Shown here in pieces: positions 1 to 5,305 of a stretch of 5,305 nucleotides of DNA; position 1 is the stretch's first letter, and each line of letters starts with the position of its first letter. The notes under the pieces are model-generated. The model ran no database searches. It was not told the DNA's origin and saw nothing but the letters and a program-made list of their open reading frames with translations. The position numbers and the translations under genes were made by a program. Origin of the DNA: Actinomycetota bacterium (GTDB lineage Bacteria; Actinomycetota; Actinomycetes; Nanopelagicales; Nanopelagicaceae); contig CANGVO010000075.1 in assembly GCA_947457445.1 (NCBI GenBank), forward strand, positions 1 through 5,305. Direction: 5' to 3'.

Positions 1-314
1 GCGCGTGATTCAGAATCTTCTGAAGCATCAGAGCGTTCTCCGTCTGCGGGTTTGCTTTCTGCCGAAGTTTCAGATGCATCTGCTTTAGCGGCGCTCTTCT
101 TCGCACCCTTAGGTGAGCTCTTAGGAGCCTTCTCTTCGGGAGCTGCTTGAAAAATTGGAACCGGAATTGCCGGTGCCTTCTTCTTTGATTTCGCTTCGGT
201 TACTTCAGTAACGGGAGCATCAATGATTTCCGGTGAAGTGTCACCTGGAACAGATTTCTTTTTACCTACTTTTTTCACCGCACGCTTGCGCGGTGACTTT
301 GGCTCAATAGCCAT
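1..314 (-). CDS. rne: Probable ribonuclease E/G, N-terminal part only (runs off the window)
   Basis: The frame is open for 104 codons from ATG 314-312 to the window edge. An AGAGGA Shine-Dalgarno sequence lies 9 bases upstream of the ATG and supports this start. The visible part has no folded domain. Residues 2-21 are strongly basic (PKSPRKRAVKKVGKKK). A Pro/Ala/Lys-rich stretch with a short hydrophobic patch (AIPVPIFQ) follows, then an acidic Ser/Asp/Glu-rich segment at about residues 84-104. This looks like the disordered N-terminal extension that actinobacterial RNase E/G proteins carry before the S1 and catalytic domains. The assignment rests mainly on gene order, since rne follows the mreBCD-pbp2-rodA cluster in actinobacteria such as Streptomyces. 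RNase E/G would cut single-stranded RNA in mRNA decay and rRNA processing. No catalytic residues are visible, so another protein with a low-complexity N-terminus cannot be excluded. That the gene is real is much surer than its name. Confidence 0.6.
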   Translation of the reverse strand, partial: MAIEPKSPRKRAVKKVGKKKSVPGDTSPEIIDAPVTEVTEAKSKKKAPAIPVPIFQAAPEEKAPKSSPKGAKKSAAKADASETSAESKPADGERSDASEDSESR

Positions 315-323
315 GGCACCAAA

Positions 324-329
324 TCCTCT
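324..329 (-). promoter_or_regulatory. Shine-Dalgarno sequence of the probable rne gene
   Basis: AGAGGA on the minus strand lies 9 bases before ATG 314-312 and fixes the start of the downstream gene. It sits only two bases downstream of a perfect 14-bp palindrome, so structure in the mRNA could affect access to it. Confidence 0.65.
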
Positions 330-331
330 AT

Positions 332-345
332 GCGTTAATTAACGC
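332..345. repeat. Perfect 14-bp palindrome beside the rne ribosome binding site
   Basis: GCGTTAATTAACGC reads identically on both strands. As RNA it can form a 5-bp stem (GCGUU/AACGC) with an AAUU loop. As DNA it has the symmetry of a dimeric repressor operator. It ends two bases upstream of the AGAGGA Shine-Dalgarno sequence of the probable rne gene, where either form could affect expression. The palindrome is seen directly; a regulatory role is inferred from its position. Confidence 0.5.
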
Positions 346-450
346 GCTCTGGCTTGTAGTCACTTATCTGGCAAACAACCCTTAGGTCGCCCCTGGTAAA
401 TCCCTCAAGCAAATCTTTTTACTTCTGTGTGAGTCCGCCGCTGGCTTCCT

Positions 451-468
451 TCGCGATTTAGATCGCGA
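451..468 (-). other. Perfect 7-bp RNA hairpin in the rne leader
   Basis: On the minus strand TCGCGAT and ATCGCGA flank a four-base loop (CTAA), giving a perfect 7-bp stem. A flanking GGC, and a GCC beyond a five-base AGGAA bulge, could extend it. No T run follows on either strand, so it is not a standard intrinsic terminator. It could be a stabilising or regulatory element in the rne leader, or a 3'-end protecting structure for the mre operon message. The stem is seen directly and its role is inferred. Confidence 0.45.
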
Positions 469-490
469 GCCGCGCTGAACTGTTGGGGTA

Positions 491-499
491 AGTATGGCA
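491..499 (-). promoter_or_regulatory. Candidate extended -10 promoter for rne
   Basis: The minus-strand sequence TGCCATACT has a TGn extension and a CATACT hexamer that matches TATAAT at four of six positions, including the key A2 and T6. No good -35 hexamer lies 16-18 bases upstream. If used, transcription would start near position 484 and give a leader of about 170 bases that includes both the hairpin and the palindrome. This is a weak, by-eye candidate only. Confidence 0.22.
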
Positions 500-543
500 G
501 ATGAATGCTCTAAAGCGCGAAATGAGCGTTGATTCTGGGTGAT

Positions 544-1704
544 TTAGCCGCGATTACGGGCGTTTACGTTCTGCAGCAACCCAAAACCGATCATTGTCGC
601 AAACATACTCGAACCACCATATGAGACAAATGGAAGTGGAACCCCGGTCATCGGCATCATTCCTAAAGTCATTCCGATATTTTCAAATGTTTGAAATGCA
701 AACCACGCGATTACTCCGGTGCAAACCAATTTCCCGTAAGGGTCATTTGATTTACGCGCAATACCAAAAGCTCGCATCAATACCGTGAGGTAAAGAATAA
801 GAATAAATCCGCATCCCAGAAATCCAAGTTCTTCACCAGCTACCGTAAAAATAAAGTCGGTCTGCTGCTCTGGAACAAAGCGACCATTTGTTTGCGGACC
901 ATTAAATAATCCAGTTCCGAGTAGTCCACCAGAACCAACGGTGATGCGAGCTTGACGCAACTGATAACCACTGCCTTGTGAATCCGCGTTTGGATCAACA
1001 AATGCCTGCAAGCGTTTTACTTGGTAATCATCAATAATTCCAACTTTTACTGCAGCAAAACTTCCGATCACTGCCACGAGAATCAACCCGACCACCCAGC
1101 GCATCGGTGCACCAGATACCGCAATGATTGTTACTACAGAAATACTTATGATAAAAACTGTTCCCATATCCGGTTGTGCCAAGATCAGAAGAACCGGAAC
1201 TGCAGCAACAACCAGTGCTTGCATCACATCGGTGTGCTGTGGGGCATCAGTGTCATGTGTTCGTTCAGATAAAATCATTGACATTCCTACGATGATCGAG
1301 ATCTTTGCTAATTCAGCAGGTTGAACTTGGAATCCACCAGGTAGCCCAATCCATGCGTTCGCACCATTTACTTCATCGCCAATACCTGGGATCAAAACTG
1401 CAGTTAAGCCAAGTACGCCGATAACCCAAACAATTGGCGTGTAAGCACGGATAAGTCGATAATCAACAACGGTGGTTCCCCACGCAAGAAGTGCCCCAAT
1501 TGCAATATTAATTACATGCCGTTTCAAGTAATACTCAGGATCTAAACCGTTAGCGGCATACCAATTTCGGGTAGCTGCATAAACCAATAGGGTTCCAATA
1601 ATTAGCAGTAGTGCTACTGCAATCGTGAGAATGGGATCAAATCCTGAAAAAGCAGAACGCCGAGAATTTTTTCGGTAATTGACCCGCTGTGAAGATAAGC
1701 TCAT
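544..1704 (-). CDS. rodA: RodA, SEDS-family peptidoglycan glycosyltransferase
   Basis: RodA is an integral-membrane enzyme that polymerises lipid II into glycan strands for side-wall growth, working with its cognate PBP2. The 386-residue product has the family's normal length. It has a short basic cytoplasmic N-terminus (about 1-20) and then about ten hydrophobic segments. SEDS landmarks are QPAE (128-131), QPDMGT (177-182), a long extracytoplasmic loop (about 223-285) ending in VPEQQTDFIF, and the C-terminal signature PMTGVPLPFVSYGGSS (351-366). Asp283 in TDFIF aligns by motif with the essential Asp of characterised RodA proteins. FtsW is the main alternative, but linkage to mreCD and an elongation-type PBP2 favours RodA. 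The ATG overlaps the mrdA stop as ATGA. An AAAGGA ribosome binding site inside the mrdA 3' end, 6 bases upstream, supports this start. The stop codon is TAA. Confidence 0.95.
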   Translation of the reverse strand: MSLSSQRVNYRKNSRRSAFSGFDPILTIAVALLLIIGTLLVYAATRNWYAANGLDPEYYLKRHVINIAIGALLAWGTTVVDYRLIRAYTPIVWVIGVLGLTAVLIPGIGDEVNGANAWIGLPGGFQVQPAELAKISIIVGMSMILSERTHDTDAPQHTDVMQALVVAAVPVLLILAQPDMGTVFIISISVVTIIAVSGAPMRWVVGLILVAVIGSFAAVKVGIIDDYQVKRLQAFVDPNADSQGSGYQLRQARITVGSGGLLGTGLFNGPQTNGRFVPEQQTDFIFTVAGEELGFLGCGFILILYLTVLMRAFGIARKSNDPYGKLVCTGVIAWFAFQTFENIGMTLGMMPMTGVPLPFVSYGGSSMFATMIGFGLLQNVNARNRG

Positions 1705-3791
1705 TTTGCTTCCTTTACCTTCGTAGCAGGTGAAATCTTTGGTAACCCAACTGGCGGAACACCACTTGGGAATATGATCTTGGCAGAAACAACCTTAGAA
1801 CCTTGCACGCCAAAGAGTGTTTCGTAAATCTTTCGAACTCCGATTCCAGAAGTCGAAGCACCGAAACCACCTTGGCTAACCATCATGACAACGGCATAAC
1901 GTGGTTTTTCACTTGGACCGAATGAGGCAAACCAAGAAGTGTCTGCCTTTTGGGTGCCATTTGAATTTTTACCAAAAACTTGGGCGGTCCCGGTCTTTCC
2001 ACTTATGGCAACTGGAAATCCGCTAAAAACTCCAGCGCCGGTTCCATTCACCACAACTTCACGCAAAGCGCTCTTTAGGAATTTCATTGTCTCTTTGCTG
2101 GCAGGGATTTCACCCAATTTTTCAGGAGTGAATTGCTTTATTACTGTTCCGTCAGTTTTTACAATTGCTTTAGCAATCGTAGGCTTCCAAATTGTTCCAC
2201 CATTTCCAATAGCGGCATACATTTGAGCTAACTTAAGTGGTGTTATTACTGTGTCGCCTTGCCCGATTGAGAAGTTGACCGCATCGCCTGCGCGAATTTT
2301 GTCTCCATCTAAACAGTTTTCATATGCCAGTTGCAATAGAAATGCTGTTTGTTGGCTCTTGGGAGCGCGCTTCTTATAGTTGCAATAAAAATCCTTATTC
2401 TGCTCATACCAAGATTTACGCCACTCACGATCAGCAAGTCGCCCAGATGATTCTGATGGCAGATCAATTCCAGTTTTTTTGCCAACTTGAAAACCTTTTG
2501 CCGCATTATAGAAATAATCATTTGCATCCGATTTAGGCTTTAGCCCACCATCGCGCAACCATTCATCAAATGCGATGCGATACCAAATTGTGTCGCAAGA
2601 TATGGCAATGGCCTTCTTCAGCGATATTCGACCTTGCGCTTTACTCTCAAAGTTTTGAAAAGCGCGTGTACCAACTTCGACTTGCGATGGGCAGTCATAT
2701 GTTGCATTCAAGTCATATCCCGCATTTGCTGCAGCGACTACTGAAACAGATTTAAAAGTAGATGCAGGCGCAAACAAACCTTGTAGCGCACGTGATAAAG
2801 CAGGAACACCGGCAGCCTCGCTGTAGAGATTTTCTGCCTCTGCAACCGTTAATCCACGTTCGTACGAATTTGGGTCATAGGTTGGATAAGAGGCCAGCGC
2901 TAAAATCTGTCCATTCTTTATGTCCATTACGACTGCTGCTCCGCCATCAGATCGATAACCAGATGCACGTGCTCGTCGAACTGCATCTGCCAGTGCGCTT
3001 TCTGCGGATGCTTGCACACGAACATCGATGCTCGTAACGAGGTGTGATCCACCAACTGGTTTTGAATTTTGACTAGTGCTGGTCACTGCTTCTTTGCGAT
3101 CAACAATGACTGTCTTGATACCTGGAGTTCCTCGCAGATATTCGTCGTACTGAATTTCCAAACCTGCTTTACCAATTGACTCAGATCGGAAATAGCTGCG
3201 TCCATTGGCTCCAGATAAATCCGCATCCGTTAGTGGTCCCACATATCCAAGAAGGTGCGCACCATTGACTCCGGCATTTGTTGGGTAGTTGCGGATCGAT
3301 ACAGGTGTTGCAGAAACCCCTGGATATTGATCAGATCGTTCAACAATACGAAGTGCGATCTCTGGATCTGCTTCTTTCGTTATTGGAATTGGTTGAAATC
3401 GCGAACCCGTCCAGCAACCAGCGCGCGAGCCTTTGGGCAATTCACCACAGAGCCGAGTTCGTTGAAAAATATCGCTGTATTGCAAGTTCAACAATTTTGC
3501 CAAACTCTTAATGACAGAAATGCCTTTATCAGGTTGACGATCTATTTTGGTGCGATCTACCGTAACTGCAATTCCAACGCGATTGAGTGCAAGTGGAACA
3601 CCTGATGAATCAACTATCAATCCCCGGGTTGCAGGTGTTACTACATCGCGACTCTGGATTGATAAAGCCGCATCACGATATTTGGGGCCAGCAGCAACTT
3701 GCAAATAGAAAAGTCGCCCGAGCAATCCTGCAAGTAACGAGAAGATAAGTATCTGAACTACCAAAAGACTTAGGCGCGCGCGTTGATTCAT
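1701..3791 (-). CDS. mrdA: Penicillin-binding protein 2, class B transpeptidase of the elongation complex
   Basis: PBP2 cross-links the glycan strands made by RodA and is a beta-lactam target anchored outside the cytoplasmic membrane. The 696-residue protein has one N-terminal membrane anchor (about 8-30), a dimerisation/pedestal domain (about 50-235) and a transpeptidase domain (about 285-660). The catalytic motifs are complete: STFK with nucleophile Ser344 and Lys347, SCD at 398-400, and KTGTAQVFG from Lys599. SxD in place of the SxN of most PBPs is also found in E. coli PBP2 and fits elongation rather than division. An insert at about 456-505 with Cys470 and Cys493, just before SIGQGD, and the pair Cys115/Cys126 look actinobacterial. 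The C-terminus is a Pro/Lys-rich tail. The start overlaps the mreD stop as ATGA, with AGAGG 10 bases upstream. FtsI is less likely given the neighbours and SxD. Confidence 0.95.
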   Translation of the reverse strand: MNQRARLSLLVVQILIFSLLAGLLGRLFYLQVAAGPKYRDAALSIQSRDVVTPATRGLIVDSSGVPLALNRVGIAVTVDRTKIDRQPDKGISVIKSLAKLLNLQYSDIFQRTRLCGELPKGSRAGCWTGSRFQPIPITKEADPEIALRIVERSDQYPGVSATPVSIRNYPTNAGVNGAHLLGYVGPLTDADLSGANGRSYFRSESIGKAGLEIQYDEYLRGTPGIKTVIVDRKEAVTSTSQNSKPVGGSHLVTSIDVRVQASAESALADAVRRARASGYRSDGGAAVVMDIKNGQILALASYPTYDPNSYERGLTVAEAENLYSEAAGVPALSRALQGLFAPASTFKSVSVVAAANAGYDLNATYDCPSQVEVGTRAFQNFESKAQGRISLKKAIAISCDTIWYRIAFDEWLRDGGLKPKSDANDYFYNAAKGFQVGKKTGIDLPSESSGRLADREWRKSWYEQNKDFYCNYKKRAPKSQQTAFLLQLAYENCLDGDKIRAGDAVNFSIGQGDTVITPLKLAQMYAAIGNGGTIWKPTIAKAIVKTDGTVIKQFTPEKLGEIPASKETMKFLKSALREVVVNGTGAGVFSGFPVAISGKTGTAQVFGKNSNGTQKADTSWFASFGPSEKPRYAVVMMVSQGGFGASTSGIGVRKIYETLFGVQGSKVVSAKIIFPSGVPPVGLPKISPATKVKEAK

Positions 3792-4309
3792 CCGCGACTA
3801 GCCTCTTCAAAGAGAGCTGCATGAATACGAGTCACAATCGGCATCAAAAGGGGAACAATTGCCACGGTCCAGAGTGATGATGTAAGTAGCGAAATTAAAA
3901 CTTGCAGGACGCTACCAATTTCACCACCGAGCAATAAACCAATGATCAAATAAACTAATCTGGTAATTGGCACAGCAAGTGCCACGATAATTACCAATGA
4001 AATTGGATTGCCTCGGAAATTATCATCGCCATAACCCAAGTAAGAGATTGAAAATCCCGCCAAGATCATTATCAGCGTCCATTGGCCCATAGGACTTGAA
4101 GTTGTTTGAGATAAGTCCATCATCAAACCTGCGCCAAAGCCGGTTAGCGCACCAAGTTCTGGCGAACTGAGAGCGGCCCACAGAAGTGAGAAAACTAGGA
4201 AGAGCGAGAATCCCCCTCCAAAAATTTTGAATTGACTAACAATCGCTTCTTGCACAACAAACATTGTTGCAAAAATCGGAAATGAAATTAAGAATCTTCG
4301 AGCAAACAT
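3788..4309 (-). CDS. mreD: MreD, rod shape-determining membrane protein
   Basis: MreD is a small polytopic membrane protein that links MreC and the MreB filament to the wall-synthesis enzymes of the elongation complex. The 173-residue product has normal family length and is almost wholly hydrophobic, with five or six likely membrane segments. The most typical MreD segment is at about 57-79, where GFGAGLMMDL is followed by a polar SQTTSS stretch and GQWTL. The start is forced: the in-frame codon directly before ATG 4309-4307 is the mreC stop, so no upstream start exists. I see no Shine-Dalgarno sequence in the preceding 15 bases, so translation probably depends on ribosomes finishing mreC. The stop overlaps the mrdA start as ATGA. 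Sequence conservation in MreD is low, so the call relies on both the sequence and its place between mreC and mrdA. Confidence 0.92.
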   Translation of the reverse strand: MFARRFLISFPIFATMFVVQEAIVSQFKIFGGGFSLFLVFSLLWAALSSPELGALTGFGAGLMMDLSQTTSSPMGQWTLIMILAGFSISYLGYGDDNFRGNPISLVIIVALAVPITRLVYLIIGLLLGGEIGSVLQVLISLLTSSLWTVAIVPLLMPIVTRIHAALFEEASRG

Positions 4310-4312
4310 TTA
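4307..4312 (-). promoter_or_regulatory. Directly abutting mreC stop and mreD start (TAAATG)
   Basis: The mreC stop TAA (4312-4310) is immediately followed by the mreD start ATG (4309-4307), so both genes share one reading frame with no spacer. The preceding bases (CGCGCACACCA) contain no purine-rich ribosome binding site. Termination followed by re-initiation is the simplest explanation for mreD translation. The sequence is seen directly and the mechanism is inferred. Confidence 0.6.
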
Positions 4313-5227
4313 TGGTGTGCGCGATTCCGAAGGAGTGGCGTAAATCGTAACCGTTGGAGTTGGTGCGGGTGCTTTAGGTACCAAAACATCACGCGGATCA
4401 GTTTCTGGCGCACCAACCACAACCGCAACAACGCTTAGTTCTGAAAAATTCACATACAGCTTTACATCCGCGGTTTGAGTTACCGATCCAGCCGCATTGT
4501 CTACAGATGTGACTTCGCCTATAGGTACGCCAGGTACAAATGGACGATTGTTTTGACTTCCGCGCGCCAAAATAACATCTCCGACTTTAAGAGTTGTTTG
4601 GTTATCTAGAAGTTGAAGTACTGCCTTGTTAGTTCCTTGACCGCTTAAAATTCCAATTTGCTGACTTCCGGCAACTCGGGCACCTACTCGAAATGCTGGA
4701 TCGGTCGTTAACTGCACAAGAGCGTTATTTGGGTAAGACATTTTTACTACACCGACTAAACCTAAGCCTGATATCACGGTCATATTCTGACGAACACCTT
4801 GATTGGTACCGGCATCTATTGAAATTGTTTGTGTAAATGAAGATGCAGAGCCAAGTGAGATTACTTTGGCGTTGACCACTTTATATTTAGCGGTACCAGC
4901 TAAGTCCAATACAGATTTCAATTGTTCTAGTTCTGAATCAGCGTTCTTGCGATTGATGAGAGTATTACGTAATTTTTCATTATCCGCTTTTAGTCGTTCT
5001 ATCTCACCGCGCGTTCTGCCAAGTCGCGATACATCGGTAAAGAAGTTTCCTACTGGACGGAAAACAGTTGCAGCCGCTGATTGAAATGGAGATAGCGCGC
5101 TCTGAGTACCATTTCGTAAACCGTTGATCACCGAAACTCCGCGTAGATCTAAAGTGATCAAAAAGAGCGAAGTTACAATTAGTGAAATCAGCAGCAGACG
5201 ACCGCGGTTATCGCCGCCGTTTCGCAT
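4310..5227 (-). CDS. mreC: MreC, rod shape-determining scaffold protein
   Basis: MreC is a membrane-anchored extracytoplasmic protein that self-assembles and activates PBP2, helping to place the elongation complex. The 305-residue product is typical in length. It has a short N-terminal cytoplasmic tail, one membrane helix (about 10-28), a charged coiled-coil segment (about 68-110, with REIERLK-like heptads and a Leu-rich end) and a beta-rich C-terminal domain (about 115-272). Typical MreC landmarks are DAGTNQGV (138-145), GLGLVGVV (154-161), TDPAFRVGARV (175-185), LKVGDVILARG (213-223) and PGVPIGEVTSV (232-242). A Pro/Thr/Ala tail (about 273-305) follows and has no recognisable domain. The ATG lies 9 bases after the mreB stop. 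The only ribosome-binding resemblance is AGG overlapping that stop, 8 bases from the ATG, so translation is probably coupled to mreB. Confidence 0.94.
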   Translation of the reverse strand: MRNGGDNRGRLLLISLIVTSLFLITLDLRGVSVINGLRNGTQSALSPFQSAAATVFRPVGNFFTDVSRLGRTRGEIERLKADNEKLRNTLINRKNADSELEQLKSVLDLAGTAKYKVVNAKVISLGSASSFTQTISIDAGTNQGVRQNMTVISGLGLVGVVKMSYPNNALVQLTTDPAFRVGARVAGSQQIGILSGQGTNKAVLQLLDNQTTLKVGDVILARGSQNNRPFVPGVPIGEVTSVDNAAGSVTQTADVKLYVNFSELSVVAVVVGAPETDPRDVLVPKAPAPTPTVTIYATPSESRTP

Positions 5228-5236
5228 CTTTAAAAC

Positions 5237-5305
5237 CTATCGACGTGGCTCGGAGATCAAAACCTTTTCAAGGGCTTCGAACTCTTCAATGCACTTACCT
5301 GAACC
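5237..5305 (-). CDS. mreB: MreB, actin-like cell shape protein, last 22 codons (runs off the window)
   Basis: The frame is open from the window edge to TAG at 5239-5237 and encodes GSGKCIEEFEALEKVLIS followed by EPRR. The Gly-x-Gly-Lys-Cys-(Ile/Leu)-Glu-Glu pattern near the end matches the C-terminus of MreB, where the last helix follows a conserved glycine turn. MreB forms membrane-bound actin-like filaments that direct side-wall synthesis. Only about 6% of the protein is visible, so the call depends on this tail together with its position 9 bases upstream of mreC, the usual order. The operon promoter and the rest of mreB lie outside the window. Confidence 0.85.
   Translation of the reverse strand, partial: GSGKCIEEFEALEKVLISEPRR

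Larger units (their letters stand above)
315..543 (-). other. rodA-rne intergenic region / probable rne leader
   Basis: This 229-base gap is the only sizeable non-coding stretch in the window; other junctions are overlapped, abutting or 9 bases apart. I see no convincing ORF with a ribosome binding site on either strand. In the direction of transcription it holds a weak extended -10 candidate (499-491), a perfect 7-bp hairpin (468-451), an A/U-rich run (426-407), three short G runs (404-379), a 14-bp palindrome (345-332) and the rne Shine-Dalgarno sequence. No GC-rich stem followed by a U tract was found, so there is no recognisable intrinsic terminator for the mre operon. The region is best read as a leader from which rne is transcribed, by read-through, its own promoter, or both. 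Confidence 0.5.

Noticed and set aside
361..368. Second -10 like element (GATAAG) closer to rne
   Set aside because: It lacks the key final T of the hexamer and has no -35 match at suitable spacing.
379..404. G-quadruplex in the rne leader (minus-strand G runs 11-12 bases apart)
   Set aside because: Only three runs of three or more G are present and the linkers are 8 bases, so a standard intramolecular quadruplex cannot form.
416..421. T run on the plus strand as a terminator tail
   Set aside because: No stem precedes it on the plus strand and no plus-strand gene ends nearby.
451..468. Intrinsic terminator for the mre operon
   Set aside because: The stem is perfect, but no T run follows it on either strand. 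It is kept only as a hairpin of unknown role.
2309..2527. Minus-strand open frame of 72 codons inside mrdA
   Set aside because: It is out of frame within the conserved transpeptidase region and its product resembles no family. It is a shadow of mrdA.
3255..3605. Plus-strand open frame of 116 codons opposite mrdA
   Set aside because: It lies wholly antisense to the well-supported mrdA gene, its product is Cys/Trp/Arg-rich with no recognisable domain, and nothing supports its translation.

Overview
The window holds most of a cell-elongation (rod-shape) gene cluster, all on the minus strand. In transcription order, from high to low coordinates, it contains the last 22 codons of mreB, then mreC, mreD, a class B penicillin-binding protein of the PBP2/MrdA type, and the SEDS glycosyltransferase rodA. 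After a 229-base gap comes the start of a further gene on the same strand, probably rne (RNase E/G). It is cut off after 104 codons, within a Lys/Ala/Ser/Glu-rich, low-complexity N-terminal extension.

The organism is probably an actinobacterium. The order mreB-mreC-mreD-pbp2-rodA followed by rne is the actinobacterial arrangement known from Streptomyces. The PBP2 also carries the Cys-containing insert before its SIGQGD segment that I associate with actinobacterial homologues. Base composition is low for that phylum: five lines counted by hand average about 43% G+C. Together with the tight packing, this suggests a streamlined lineage such as freshwater Nanopelagicales (acI). That placement is inference and was not tested against any database.

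Layout: 1-314 is the 5' part of the probable rne. 315-543 is its leader, with a weak promoter candidate, a perfect 7-bp hairpin, an A/U-rich stretch, and a perfect 14-bp palindrome next to the Shine-Dalgarno sequence. 544-1704 is rodA, 1701-3791 is mrdA, 3788-4309 is mreD, 4310-5227 is mreC, and 5237-5305 is the mreB tail. The junctions are very tight: 9 bases between mreB and mreC, zero bases between mreC and mreD (stop codon directly followed by start codon), and 4-base ATGA overlaps at mreD/mrdA and mrdA/rodA. This is a single translationally coupled operon whose promoter lies upstream of mreB, outside the window.

Functionally, MreB filaments inside the cell connect through MreC and MreD in the membrane to the RodA-PBP2 pair. 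RodA polymerises lipid II into glycan strands and PBP2 cross-links them. The cluster itself is well known. I found no new system, phage, transposon, CRISPR array or RNA gene. The least explained part is the rodA-rne gap, which looks like a structured leader and is the best target for follow-up.
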